In this document: positions 8,670-17,246 of the stretch, in pieces
How the letters are laid out: the number at the start of each line of letters is the position of its first letter
Position numbering within the stretch: the stretch's first letter is position 1
Assembly: GCF_009002475.1 (NCBI RefSeq)
Contig: NZ_AP019860.1
Coordinates: forward strand, 5,470,501-5,534,500
Direction: 5' to 3'
DNA from: Candidatus Uabimicrobium amorphum
GTDB lineage: Bacteria; Planctomycetota; Uabimicrobiia; Uabimicrobiales; Uabimicrobiaceae
Length of the DNA: 64,000 bases
Position numbers and translations under genes: made by a program
The notes under the pieces: generated by a model
Told to the model about the DNA's origin: nothing
Seen by the model: the letters and a program-made list of their open reading frames with translations, nothing else
Databases searched by the model: none

Positions 8670-8879
8670 CTAATGTTGGAGTGAATTGACTTTTGAAGTC
8701 AAGTCAGCATTTGATTTCTCTAATTCATCTACTCTTTTGGTTAGGTCATCTACTTTTGCTTGCGTTTTACGCAGTACTTCAATCGTTGTATTTAAGTCTT
8801 GTCTTGTAACAGTGGGTTTCACATCGACTGTACAGGAGATACAAAGTAATAAGCACGTTGTAAAAAGTATATATTTCAT
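8670..8879 (-). CDS. Small coiled-coil lipoprotein
   Basis: 69 residues. A hydrophobic signal ends in Ser-Cys (MKYILFTTCLLLCISC, lipidated Cys16), followed by a heptad-patterned helix (LRKTQAKVDDLTKRVDELEK, continuing to the end). This is the layout of Lpp/braun-type or BamD-independent small outer-membrane lipoproteins that trimerise through a coiled coil. There is no C-terminal Lys for peptidoglycan attachment (it ends LQH), so covalent wall linkage as in Lpp is not supported. It stands alone, divergent from endonuclease V. Confidence 0.7.
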   Translation of the reverse strand: MKYILFTTCLLLCISCTVDVKPTVTRQDLNTTIEVLRKTQAKVDDLTKRVDELEKSNADLTSKVNSLQH

Positions 8880-9057
8880 TTGAGAATCCTTTACTTGATA
8901 TTTGTTATACCCGTATATTATTTTGTAAGGGACAACTATTTTTATATTGTTTTTACTAGAGAAACGCTAAAATACTCTATCTATATTCAGAATTATAAGT
9001 TTTTTTTTCTCTTAAGTGAATAATAATTTTATAGCTTTTTGTAATAAAGGAATTTTT

Positions 9058-9744
9058 ATGAATATACCTAAGGTGTTAGATATACCCTACGACGAAAATA
9101 TTGCGTTTGAAATGCAGAAAAAATACGCCGCGCAAGTGGAGGTCTCTTCTCCACAACGCGAGATTAAAATTATCGCAGGAACGGATGTTTCTTATGTGGG
9201 TCGTACAAATGAGGCGTATGCTTCTGCGGTTGTTATTAATCGCGAGACCAAAGAAATTATCGAAGAAGTGACATGGAGTGGCCATACAAAATTTCCCTAT
9301 AAAAGTGGTTTACTTGCTTTGCGCGAAGCTCCTTGCCTTATAGAACTTTTTAAGAAACTACGCAGCGAACCAGATCTTATTATTATTGATGGAAACGGCC
9401 AGATACATCCGCGTGGCTTTGGTCTTGCTTGTCATATGGGGCTTTGTTTTCAGCGTCCAACAATTGGCTGTGCCAAAACTTTTTTTGTTGGCAAGCACGA
9501 AGAACTTGGTGAGGAACGCGGTGAAAGTACAGAGGTGATGAACAAAGAAGGAGAAATAATGGGCCTAGCACTACGTACGCAAAAAAAAGCTCCGCCTGTT
9601 TATGTATCTGTTGGAAATTTATGTGATTTAGAAACAGCAAAAGAAATTATGTTTGAACTTACTTCTCGCAATAACCGCCTGCCATTACCCGTTTTTCATT
9701 CTCACCATCTGTGTGCAAAATTGCGCAAGAAAGAGATGAATTAG
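9058..9744 (+). CDS. nfi: Endonuclease V (deoxyinosine 3' endonuclease)
   Basis: 228 residues. Endonuclease V cuts DNA one nucleotide 3' of deoxyinosine, starting repair of deaminated adenine. All key elements are present: the metal ligand D43 in AGTDVSY, the wedge loop FPYKSG (Y81), E90 in LALREAP, and D111 in the IIDGNGQIHPRGFGLACHMG block, plus IGCAKT (K140). The length matches the family (about 220-230). I chose the ATG at 9058 because it has AAAGGA just upstream and the product starts like other EndoV proteins. An upstream in-frame GTG (9016) has no ribosome site. Confidence 0.93.
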   Translation: MNIPKVLDIPYDENIAFEMQKKYAAQVEVSSPQREIKIIAGTDVSYVGRTNEAYASAVVINRETKEIIEEVTWSGHTKFPYKSGLLALREAPCLIELFKKLRSEPDLIIIDGNGQIHPRGFGLACHMGLCFQRPTIGCAKTFFVGKHEELGEERGESTEVMNKEGEIMGLALRTQKKAPPVYVSVGNLCDLETAKEIMFELTSRNNRLPLPVFHSHHLCAKLRKKEMN

Positions 9745-9753
9745 AAGAAACTT

Positions 9754-10194
9754 TTAGTCTTTGTACCAAACAAGTGAGACTATCTTCCACTGCTTTTTTT
9801 TGTCGCGTATGAGTAAAAAATGATCAACGCCTGTTCCTGAAATTTTACCTTGTTCCTCAAAAGCCCACTTCGCAACAATCGCGGCACTCTTGCTATCTTC
9901 TTTTGCGGTAAAAGAAGTCATTGACTCGCGAACATTTTTTGTTTTTGCGAGATAAGCGCTTTGGCCTTTGATGAATGTTTGTAGGTCTTGTTTATTTTGT
10001 ACCGTACCGTTTTTAATGTAGATGATGATGGCATCTTTATGAAAACAAGAACGGTAATCTTTTATGTTATTATTTGACCATGATGTGAAGTATTTGTTTA
10101 GAAATGGTTCGATGTCACTACTTATTTTTGTTGATTGTGTGTTACAAGAGCATATAAAAATTGCGAATAGCAACACGGTAAAAATTTTTCGCAT
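9754..10194 (-). CDS. Lipoprotein with NTF2/SnoaL-like (DUF4440-type) domain
   Basis: 146 residues. The signal MRKIFTVLLFAIFICSC gives a lipidated Cys17. The mature part has the NTF2-like cone pattern: an N-terminal helix (FLNKYFTSWSNNNIKDYRSC), DAIIIYI strand, a helix, then strands SAAIVAKWAFEEQG and DHFLLIRDKKKQWKIVSLVW. These folds act as small-ligand binding or delivery domains, and no catalytic residue can be assigned here. I chose the ATG at 10194, with AAGGAG upstream, over a longer in-frame start that would place a charged stretch before the signal peptide. The gene follows the carboxypeptidase on the same strand after a hairpin. Confidence 0.72.
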   Translation of the reverse strand: MRKIFTVLLFAIFICSCNTQSTKISSDIEPFLNKYFTSWSNNNIKDYRSCFHKDAIIIYIKNGTVQNKQDLQTFIKGQSAYLAKTKNVRESMTSFTAKEDSKSAAIVAKWAFEEQGKISGTGVDHFLLIRDKKKQWKIVSLVWYKD

Positions 10195-10216
10195 ATGTAA
10201 TTCCAACTCCTTGATG

Positions 10217-10247
10217 AATAGAGCGTGTCGAACTAACACGCTCTATT
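10217..10247 (-). terminator. Hairpin between carboxypeptidase and NTF2-like lipoprotein genes
   Basis: AATAGAGCGTGT and its exact complement ACACGCTCTATT enclose a 7-nt loop, 10 bp after the carboxypeptidase stop. The stem is strong but no U-run follows, so it may terminate partially or protect the 3' end. Confidence 0.5.
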
Positions 10248-10256
10248 TGTGTGAAT

Positions 10257-11678
10257 CTATTTTTCCAATTCGACAAAGTAATTAGACTTCTGTCCAGCTT
10301 GGATGATTATTTTTTGTTCTTTGTATTTCGCCATCTTGATGGTCAAATTATATTTGCCAGGAACCAAACGCCAACGATAACTTCCATGTTCGTCAGCTGT
10401 TCTTTGTTCTTGCTCTTTAAAATTAATTTCTGCCATATTTAAAGAGGCGGCAAGAGGTTTTCCTGTGTTTTTGTCCATCACTTTTATATGCACGTGAGGC
10501 TTAGCCAGTTCGTCCAGCATAAAGGGAAGAACTTTTTGTACGTTTGGCCATACTCGGTTGCGATATGTAGAAAACGAAGGTTGAAAAGAACTACCTATTT
10601 CGAGTAGAAAGGAGATAGATCCATACATTCCGTAGTGGTGTTCAAAATCTTCTCCCGAAGAAGAAGCAAAGCGCTTGCCAAAACCAATGTGACGCGCGAG
10701 GCGATCTCTTACATCATTGTATACATTTGCTTCGGCCATGAATCCACAGCGGTATGGATATAAGACCTCATCGCCCGAACTGTGGTAAGAGATAATATAC
10801 TGTGCTTGTAGTTTCGCATTTAAACGGTCCATTACTTTTGTTTCTATTTCTGATTGTGCAGATGGTCCTTTAAATACTTGGCTACTACCGCTACTCGAGT
10901 TACTACCACATGCTCCCCACTTGAACGAATAGTTACGGTTGATATCAACGCCGTGAGAACCGTCGTTGTTGCGTGTACGGTTTTTTCTCCACATTCTTTC
11001 ATTGCTGAAAACATATGCGAGTCCGTCAGGATTCACAACCGGAACAAACCACACCGCACTATTCTCTATGGCGGACAGTAGCTTGGCTTCACCTTGTTGG
11101 GCGCGTTGTAAGTAGTCTTTTGCCGAGTCTAAAACGGCGTGATGCGTCATTAGTTCGCGAGCGTGGTGTTGTCCGATGATGACAATTTTCGCTTCATCTT
11201 CTAGCAAGTCTGGATTGCTACTCACTTGAAGAGCATACAAAGAGCGTCCTTCGACAGTATTTCCCAAACCTAACCATTCATTTAGGTTGAATACTTTCGC
11301 CCACTTAGGGTATGTTTTTTCTAGTTGTTGTAATTCTTGTAGTGTTTCTTCTGGGCCATAGTAGCTTTCCGCTTGTTCGCGCTTGGCGTGGTAACTGTTA
11401 TAAGACTCAGAGCTAATAATTTCATCTATCGCGAAAGTCATGCCACGACTTTGCAAAATAGAACATTCTTTTTCGAGAAATCTAGGGGTGCTGGTAATGA
11501 TTTCTAAGCGACTAGTTTCTTTGTTGTAGCCAGAGATATCAAAACCTTTAGTTTCGAGATGTTCGCGAACTTTTTGTACGTTGTTACTATCTACTTTAAC
11601 TGTGATCAGATAGTATTGCTCTGCTGAGACAGCAACGAAAAAAATTGTCGCGAGCAAAATACGTATAGTTTTACCCAT
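10257..11678 (-). CDS. Secreted M14-family zinc carboxypeptidase with C-terminal CarboxypepD_reg-like domain
   Basis: 473 residues. The Sec signal peptide (MGKTIRILLATIFFVAVSAE) is followed by an inhibitor/propeptide-like region (about 21-100). The M14 catalytic domain (about 110-385) shows the zinc motif HHARE (H172, E175), the substrate-binding VVNPDG and DINRNYSFKWG, the second zinc His in ISYHSSGD, and the catalytic Glu in FLLEIGSSF. A C-terminal beta-sandwich (about 390-473, HVHIKVMDKNTGKPLAASLN...) resembles the regulatory domain of metallocarboxypeptidases D/M. It should remove C-terminal residues from peptides outside the cytoplasm. I chose the ATG at 11678, which has GGGGAG upstream; the longer in-frame start lacks a ribosome site and signal. 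Confidence 0.92.
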   Translation of the reverse strand: MGKTIRILLATIFFVAVSAEQYYLITVKVDSNNVQKVREHLETKGFDISGYNKETSRLEIITSTPRFLEKECSILQSRGMTFAIDEIISSESYNSYHAKREQAESYYGPEETLQELQQLEKTYPKWAKVFNLNEWLGLGNTVEGRSLYALQVSSNPDLLEDEAKIVIIGQHHARELMTHHAVLDSAKDYLQRAQQGEAKLLSAIENSAVWFVPVVNPDGLAYVFSNERMWRKNRTRNNDGSHGVDINRNYSFKWGACGSNSSSGSSQVFKGPSAQSEIETKVMDRLNAKLQAQYIISYHSSGDEVLYPYRCGFMAEANVYNDVRDRLARHIGFGKRFASSSGEDFEHHYGMYGSISFLLEIGSSFQPSFSTYRNRVWPNVQKVLPFMLDELAKPHVHIKVMDKNTGKPLAASLNMAEINFKEQEQRTADEHGSYRWRLVPGKYNLTIKMAKYKEQKIIIQAGQKSNYFVELEK

Positions 11679-11824
11679 ATATACTCCCCATAAAGTATAA
11701 GATATAGGAGAACAGACCTCCCACATCAAGCTTATTTTTTAAGTAATCGTAAACTTTAGCGTAACTTTTTTTCACACAATTGTCAAGAATTCAGTAAGTT
11801 TAGGATCTTTACCACAAAAATTAC

Positions 11825-11853
11825 TTGTCAAAAAAGCTAAATTCTCATACACT
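11825..11853 (+). promoter_or_regulatory. Candidate sigma70-type promoter for kinase-FGE gene
   Basis: TTGTCA, 17 bp, TACACT. The predicted start lies near 11860, about 50 nt before the chosen ATG. Confidence 0.4.
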
Positions 11854-11912
11854 AAGCTTTCATTCTTATGCACTTTGGGTATTTCATAATAATAGCTGCG
11901 AGAGTAATCACG

Positions 11913-14294
11913 ATGGATGTTTGGCTAGGCAAAACTTTTGGAAAATATCAAGTAAAAAAATTCATTGGTAAAGGAACAATTGGTTCTGTTTATCAAGCGG
12001 AGCATATCGAAAGTAAAAAAATTTTTGCGATTAAGATTTTTGATTTGAGATTATCGCATTCTCTCAGACAAAAATTACATTTATTGGACGAAGCGAAGAC
12101 TTTACAACACGACAATATTGTCAAGATATACGAAAGAGGTGAAAGCCATAGTACCTTTTATATGATAATGGAGTATATAGAGGGGAAAAGTTTATATGCG
12201 CTCATCGAAGAAAAAAAACGTTTGAGTTCACGTCATGTGCTTTCGATTGCAAAAGGAATTGCAAAAGCGCTCGTATATTCACACAAACAAGGCATTGTTC
12301 ACCGCGATATAAAACCGACAAATATCATCATTACCAAAGATCAAAAAATTAAAATCACGGATTTCGGGATGGCAAAAATTGTCAACTCTGTTTCAGACAT
12401 CTCGCAGTTAGACAAAATCATTAGTACTGTTTTTTATGTTTCGCCTGAGCAAGCGATGGGAGTGAAAAAAATCGATTCACGCACTGATTTTTACTCCTTG
12501 GGCATTACATTGTATCAAGCGCTTACAGGTCAAATTCCCTACCCCGGACGTACGCCGTTACAAGTCTTGCAACAACATATATCTTCTCCATTACCAAAAA
12601 TGAATAAGTTACATAGTGACATTCCGTTAGAGATGGAAAAAATTGTTGTCAAGCTCACCGCTAAAAAGAGAGAAGAGCGCTATCAGACCGCAGAGCAAGT
12701 GTTGGAGGCTATTGCGGTGTGTAATACAAAAATTACGCGACGCAAAGAGACTTTTAGCGCTTTGCCGACATGGGCAGTCAGTGGTCTTGTGTTTTTCGTG
12801 TTGTTTTTTGTCAGTTTTACTCTGGCAAAAAAAATGCTAAAAGCTCCGGAGAATCAGCAAAAGGAAACACAGTTTTCCATTGAAAAAATCGAGATACAAA
12901 ATAGCTTACAGCAAGACAAAGACAATTTTTCAAAAGACAGCATGATGTGTTTAGAGATTTACTGGAGTGTTACCTACCTGTCGCAAAAAGAACTTTCCAA
13001 AATATTTACTATCGTTTTCGAAGGGCGTAACCTAAACCCAATTACACAGAATTTAGGAGAGGCACAAATTGGTCAGCAGTATCATAAGTACTGTGTTTCA
13101 CTGCATAATTTTGCCTACGGCTCCCACACGGTTCGCGCTGGATTTATCATTGGAAATATCGTGCGACAAAAGCAAGTTTCGTTTACGATCCCGCCACCGG
13201 TAAAGAAGGTACGTCACATACAAATTACACCAAAAAAAATTACATTGGTTCCACAAAGCCTCTACAAATTTTCATATCAACTGACAGACGAAAACAATGA
13301 TGTTGTGAAAACAACAAAACCCATCAGGTGGACAGTTGACAACGGAAGTATTGACAATGGTGTTTACACCGCAGGCCAAAACGAAGGAACTTTTCGCGTA
13401 ACGGTATCATGTCCGTCCTATAATATCAAAGATAGCGCAATCGTTGTTGTGGAGAAAAACAAAGATAGTAAGAGAAGTGGTTGGTTTGGTGAGCGTATGC
13501 CTAAAGGTATGGTTAAGGCTAGCACACGTGGGGAATATATTTGGCAAAAGGACCAAAGTGTGATGGCTTTTGTTCCCGCAGGAAAATTTTGGTTGGGTAG
13601 TAACTATCAGGAAAACGAAATGCCTGTTCAGCAAGTATACCTTGATTCTTTCTATGTCGATAAGTATGAAGTATCACAAAAACAGTACAGAAATTTTTGC
13701 AAGGCAACAAAACGAAAATGTCCACCACAGCCAAAGTGGAGTTCTCCTGATCACCCTATTGTAAACATTTCGTGGCAAGAAGCACAGAAATATGCACGTT
13801 GGGCACAAAAAAGACTTCCCTCGGAACGTGAATGGGAAAAAGTGGCCAAAGGTGGTTTTTACATTCCCGACTGGAAAACCGATAAGGCATCGATACCACT
13901 TATGCTAAACCCTCGTCCACGGAGAGCTTATCCGTGGGGGGATCAACTTCCCAATGAACACGGAATATATCGTTGTAATTATGTTTCGAACAATAAATGG
14001 GGTGAAAGACATCTCGATGGCTACAAACGCGGCGCTCCTGTTTTTGCTTTTTCCCGATGGAAATCTCCTTATGGTTGTGTAAATTTATCGGGAAATGTCT
14101 GGGAATGGTGTGCCGACTTGTATCGTGATAATCACAGCTCCAAACCTCACAAAAAACCACATACGAAGTATGTTGTACGTGGGGGGAGTTGGTACAATCA
14201 CTCGAAAGGCTGCCGTACAACAAGGCGCCACCACGGACTAGTTAACCAAAAATCAGAGTTTATCGGTATTCGTTTTTGTAAATCTGCGCAATAA
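11913..14294 (+). CDS. Ser/Thr protein kinase - membrane helix - Ig-like - FGE/sulfatase-modifying domain fusion
   Basis: 793 residues. The cytoplasmic Hanks-type kinase (about 10-275) has the Gly loop IGKGTIGSVY, AIKIF, catalytic HRDIKPTN (D132), DFG (150-152) and SPEQ, so it looks active. One transmembrane helix lies at about 286-307 (VSGLVFFVLFFVSFTLA). The outer part contains beta domains (about 350-530), including a Big_2/Ig-like stretch around 440-520. A C-terminal formylglycine-generating-enzyme (SUMF1/FGE-like) domain (about 550-790) carries FVPAGKFWLGSN, a NISWQEAQKYARWAQKRLPS segment, NLSGNVWEWCADLY and VVRGGSWYN. Kinase-FGE fusions are known in planctomycetes. The FGE part may be a ligand-binding (C-type-lectin-fold) sensor, not an enzyme; activity needs copper-binding cysteines that I cannot confirm. 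I chose the ATG just before the kinase; 10 bp separate it from glgA. Confidence 0.88.
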   Translation: MDVWLGKTFGKYQVKKFIGKGTIGSVYQAEHIESKKIFAIKIFDLRLSHSLRQKLHLLDEAKTLQHDNIVKIYERGESHSTFYMIMEYIEGKSLYALIEEKKRLSSRHVLSIAKGIAKALVYSHKQGIVHRDIKPTNIIITKDQKIKITDFGMAKIVNSVSDISQLDKIISTVFYVSPEQAMGVKKIDSRTDFYSLGITLYQALTGQIPYPGRTPLQVLQQHISSPLPKMNKLHSDIPLEMEKIVVKLTAKKREERYQTAEQVLEAIAVCNTKITRRKETFSALPTWAVSGLVFFVLFFVSFTLAKKMLKAPENQQKETQFSIEKIEIQNSLQQDKDNFSKDSMMCLEIYWSVTYLSQKELSKIFTIVFEGRNLNPITQNLGEAQIGQQYHKYCVSLHNFAYGSHTVRAGFIIGNIVRQKQVSFTIPPPVKKVRHIQITPKKITLVPQSLYKFSYQLTDENNDVVKTTKPIRWTVDNGSIDNGVYTAGQNEGTFRVTVSCPSYNIKDSAIVVVEKNKDSKRSGWFGERMPKGMVKASTRGEYIWQKDQSVMAFVPAGKFWLGSNYQENEMPVQQVYLDSFYVDKYEVSQKQYRNFCKATKRKCPPQPKWSSPDHPIVNISWQEAQKYARWAQKRLPSEREWEKVAKGGFYIPDWKTDKASIPLMLNPRPRRAYPWGDQLPNEHGIYRCNYVSNNKWGERHLDGYKRGAPVFAFSRWKSPYGCVNLSGNVWEWCADLYRDNHSSKPHKKPHTKYVVRGGSWYNHSKGCRTTRRHHGLVNQKSEFIGIRFCKSAQ

Positions 14295-14304
14295 GGAAAA
14301 AAAT

Positions 14305-15768
14305 ATGAAAATAGCAATGTTGTCCCCAGAGTGTTCTCCTATCGCGAAGGTAGGTGGTCTTGCAGATGTTGTCATTGGTTTGAGTAAATCACTACAACTC
14401 CAAGGCCATGATGTGAGTATTATACTTCCTAAGTATGATTGTATGCGCTATGATCAAATTTCCAATCTAGAAACAGTGTATTACGATTTACCGGTTATGT
14501 ATCGCGGAGAATGGCAAGCAAATGACGTTATGTCAGGTGTCGTGGAAGGTGTGAAGTGCTTTTTTATTGATGGGAAATGGCATAAAAACTTCTTTAACCG
14601 CGGTAAGATCTATGGAGAAAGTGACGACAATGATCGTTTTGCCTTTTTCTCGAAAGCCGCGATGGAATTTATGTTCAAGGTTGGCATGGACCCTGATATT
14701 ATCCACTCGCATGATTGGCCGACAGCACTCGCCAATGTTTTGCAACGCGAAATATATTACAAAGAGGGGATGAGAAAGCCACGTCTAGTATACACGGTTC
14801 ACAACTTTGCTCACCAAGGAATTGCGCATGAATCTGTTTTGGGAGATTTGGGACTAAATAGTGCGATGTTGCCATTGGAATGTCGTGAAAACGACTACTC
14901 TATCGTTAATTTCATGAAAAGCGCTGTGGTGTATTCGGATTATATAACGACTGTTTCTCCTAACTACGCCAACGAAGTACAGTTGACTGAAAAAGGCATG
15001 GGTTTACAGTATTTATTGAATAAATACCACCACAAATTTAGCGGAATTCTCAACGGGATCGACGAGGAATACTGGAATCCGAAAGACGATCAGTATCTTT
15101 CTCACCATTACGACGTGGAAGCAATTGAAAACAAATACAAAAATAAAGAAGTTCTCCGCGAAAGATTTTTGTTGCGTGATGAATACAAGCCTATCGTTGC
15201 TGTTGTTTCACGTTTGGTGCAACAAAAAGGTGTTGACCTGATCAAGCACAGTATTTTTTACGCGTTAGAGCAAGGAGCACAGTTTGTGCTACTAGGATCA
15301 AGTCCTGACCCTAATATTTCTTATGAGTTTGCAGAGATTAAAGACATGCTAAACGAAAATCCCGATTGCCATTTAGAATTTGGGTTTAACGAAGCATTGT
15401 CTCACTTGGTGTATGCCGGAGCAGATATGATTTTGATTCCGAGTTTATTTGAACCGTGTGGTTTGACACAGCTCATAGGTATGCGCTATGGAACAGTTCC
15501 CGTTGCCCGATTTACGGGCGGGCTTGCCGATACCGTACACGATGTCGAATATAGCCGCGTTTCACAAAAACGCCGTAACGGTTACACCTTTATCGACGCC
15601 AACAAGGAAGGCCTTGAGTTTGGTTTAGGGCGTGCGATCGATGACTGGTTCAACGAACCACAACAATTTCGTAACTTGGTCAACAATGGCATGAAAAGTG
15701 ACTTTTCGTGGAAAATGTCGGCGAAAAAATACGTGAAAATATACAAATACTTGCATTCGCAAGTGTAA
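14305..15768 (+). CDS. glgA: Glycogen synthase (ADP-glucose starch synthase, GT5)
   Basis: 487 residues, the usual family length. It transfers glucose from ADP-glucose to growing alpha-1,4-glucan. Seen: the N-terminal ADP-glucose-binding motif AKVGGLADVV (K15), HSHDWPTALANV, VYTVHNFAHQG, TVSPNYANEV, the linker GILNGIDEEYWNP, and the C-terminal GT-B donor site PIVAVVSRLVQQKG and PSLFEPCGLTQLIGMRYGT (E of the EPCG motif). Ribosome site AAGGAAA precedes the ATG. It is likely co-transcribed with the kinase-FGE gene 10 bp upstream, a possible but unproven regulatory link to carbon storage. Confidence 0.95.
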   Translation: MKIAMLSPECSPIAKVGGLADVVIGLSKSLQLQGHDVSIILPKYDCMRYDQISNLETVYYDLPVMYRGEWQANDVMSGVVEGVKCFFIDGKWHKNFFNRGKIYGESDDNDRFAFFSKAAMEFMFKVGMDPDIIHSHDWPTALANVLQREIYYKEGMRKPRLVYTVHNFAHQGIAHESVLGDLGLNSAMLPLECRENDYSIVNFMKSAVVYSDYITTVSPNYANEVQLTEKGMGLQYLLNKYHHKFSGILNGIDEEYWNPKDDQYLSHHYDVEAIENKYKNKEVLRERFLLRDEYKPIVAVVSRLVQQKGVDLIKHSIFYALEQGAQFVLLGSSPDPNISYEFAEIKDMLNENPDCHLEFGFNEALSHLVYAGADMILIPSLFEPCGLTQLIGMRYGTVPVARFTGGLADTVHDVEYSRVSQKRRNGYTFIDANKEGLEFGLGRAIDDWFNEPQQFRNLVNNGMKSDFSWKMSAKKYVKIYKYLHSQV

Positions 15769-15812
15769 TGTGACAAGTTAGTTGGTTGACTTAAGGTAAG
15801 AGTTTCTTTTTC

Positions 15813-15912
15813 AGATTGGTGCCCTCACCATCGAATTTAAGGTTTTAGCTTCGCTAAAAACCTTAATTCTCATGCCTCTCCCACAGGGAGAGGCGTAACA
15901 CATCTTAATTTG
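15813..15912. repeat. Triple-hairpin intergenic repeat, copy 1
   Basis: About 100 bp with three consecutive stem-loops: TGGTG-CCCT-CACCA, a variable middle stem closed by TAGC-TTC-GCTA, and CCTCTCCC-ACA-GGGAGAGG. Its ends are nearly identical to the copy at 61438-61536, and it is related in inverted form to 61658-61738. It lies between the convergent ends of glgA and the cupin gene, so it may end both transcripts. Confidence 0.85.
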
Positions 15913-15956
15913 CTGTTTTTGTTTTGTTTTGTGCCATCAAATGCGAAATTTTGTGA

Positions 15957-16304
15957 CTACTTTCTTCCGTAGTCGTCTTCTAAACGTTCTATATCGTCTT
16001 CCCCGAAGTAGTCTCCTGTTTGTATTTCAATAAATACCAAATCTTCACTTCCTGGATTTTCTACACGATGAACAGCACCTAATGGTATATCTATATATTC
16101 GCCTGCCTTTTTGGTTATTTTGTCTTCGTTGAGGGTAACTAACGCTTCTCCACGAATCACATACCAGTGTTCACACCTTCTTTGATGTCTTTGTAGACTG
16201 AGACGCCCTTTCGGGGAAACAACAATTCGTTTTACTTTGTGATCTTTTTCGTCGCTTAGGACAGTGTAGTGTCCCCAAGGACGATGGTCTGTTTCGTTGG
16301 TCAT
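15957..16304 (-). CDS. Mannose-6-phosphate isomerase-like cupin (type II PMI domain)
   Basis: 115 residues, a stand-alone cupin of the type found at the C-terminus of bifunctional ManC/AlgA enzymes. Seen: RPWGHYTVLSDEKDHKVKRI, then the metal-binding cupin motifs SLQRHQRRCEHWYVIRGEA (His, Glu and His ligands) and IPLGAVHRVENPG. Type II PMI domains interconvert mannose-6-P and fructose-6-P and feed GDP-mannose synthesis. A stand-alone version of 115 residues is common, but its reaction is often unproven. It is the last gene of the NadD run, 14 bp after the small membrane protein. Confidence 0.8.
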   Translation of the reverse strand: MTNETDHRPWGHYTVLSDEKDHKVKRIVVSPKGRLSLQRHQRRCEHWYVIRGEALVTLNEDKITKKAGEYIDIPLGAVHRVENPGSEDLVFIEIQTGDYFGEDDIERLEDDYGRK

Positions 16305-16318
16305 CGTGGTTATCCTAG

Positions 16319-16507
16319 TTAAAAAAAATTTCTAAAGATGAACGGTGTAATTAAGAAAAAAATCCAATATAGAATTAGGGCGGCTACTAAACATTGAAAA
16401 AAATAATGTATTTTTTCTTTTAGTTTCTTTTTTTGCGATTTTGGCGCCAGTTTGAATATGGCGAAGCCCATAACTATGATGAATAAAAAACCTCTAATTT
16501 TTAGCAT
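16319..16507 (-). CDS. Small two-helix membrane protein
   Basis: 62 residues with two hydrophobic segments (IRGFLFIIVMGFAIFKLA and CLVAALILYWIFFLITPFIF) separated by a basic loop (KSQKKKLKEK). The ATG used here lies inside the last 14 nt of nadD, which implies coupled translation; a longer in-frame reading would overlap nadD by far more. No family recognised. Confidence 0.5.
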   Translation of the reverse strand: MLKIRGFLFIIVMGFAIFKLAPKSQKKKLKEKIHYFFQCLVAALILYWIFFLITPFIFRNFF

Positions 16508-17102
16508 TTTGATATAACTTATTGTTTGTAATATATTTGTTAACAGAGTTTGGCACGAGATAGGTAATGGGATTTCCATTGCGGCATTTTTGACGTATTG
16601 TTGTTGAAGACAGGAACACAAGGGGAATTTCGATGATATTGTTGTTTAGCTTTTGATAAATTTGTGATGGGATTTGTTGTTGGAGTTTTTCTAAATTCGA
16701 AAATGGATAATTGGGACGGCTGGCGATGGCGATTTCGTATTCACTTACAAGATCTTGCCAACGATACCAGTCAGGTAAGGAAAGAATGTTATCCGCTCCA
16801 ATGATAAAAGTGATGGGTTCTTTGGTTTGTGCGGTGAGTTTTTGCATCGTTGTGTATGTGTGTGAAATATGATCTGACTTCAACTCGATATCGGATATTT
16901 CGAAGAACGGGTTATCGTCTATTGCGATTTTTACCATGTTATATCTATGTTGAGGAGAGATAGATATATTTTTTAAAGGCGGTATTTTCGCTGGAATAAA
17001 GATGATTTTGGATAAATGCATTTTTATACCAACTTCTTGTGCTAAAATTAAATGTCCGATGTGGATGGGGTTAAAGGTTCCCCCAAGTACGCCTATAGCC
17101 AA
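16494..17102 (-). CDS. nadD: Nicotinate-nucleotide adenylyltransferase
   Basis: 202 residues, the normal length. It transfers AMP from ATP to nicotinate mononucleotide in NAD synthesis. Seen: the nucleotidyltransferase signature GGTFNPIHIGHL (residues 7-18, with the [HT]xGH box HIGH), FIPAKIPPLKN, TFIIGADNILSLPDWYRW, and the late ISST-type motif FLSSTTIRQ. The ribosome site is TAGGAG, formed by the stop region of the preceding 44-residue ORF. Usually followed by rsfS; here a small membrane protein and a cupin follow instead. Confidence 0.94.
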   Translation of the reverse strand: MAIGVLGGTFNPIHIGHLILAQEVGIKMHLSKIIFIPAKIPPLKNISISPQHRYNMVKIAIDDNPFFEISDIELKSDHISHTYTTMQKLTAQTKEPITFIIGADNILSLPDWYRWQDLVSEYEIAIASRPNYPFSNLEKLQQQIPSQIYQKLNNNIIEIPLVFLSSTTIRQKCRNGNPITYLVPNSVNKYITNNKLYQNAKN

Positions 17103-17111
17103 AACAAGCTC

Positions 17112-17246
17112 CTATGATTTGCTCTGTTGTTCTTTGCAGTCTAGAATTTCATTAATTGCTTCGAGTTTATCTAATAGAGAAAGAATAGCGCGACTTTGCA
17201 ATGAATCTAAAGAAAAGTTTTGATGGAAATGTTTGGCTCGTAACAT
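17112..17246 (-). CDS. 44-residue small protein upstream of nadD
   Basis: A short frame of 44 codons begins at an ATG with a near-perfect ribosome site (GGAGGT, 6 nt upstream) and ends just before the nadD ribosome site. The product (start MLRAKHFHQNFSLDSLQSRA) is predicted to be an amphipathic helix (ILSLLDKLEAINEILDCKEQ) with a polar tail. Gap to nadD is 9 bp. Seen: start site, length and spacing. The function is unknown. The quality of the ribosome site makes it more convincing than most frames of this size. Confidence 0.5.
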   Translation of the reverse strand: MLRAKHFHQNFSLDSLQSRAILSLLDKLEAINEILDCKEQQSKS

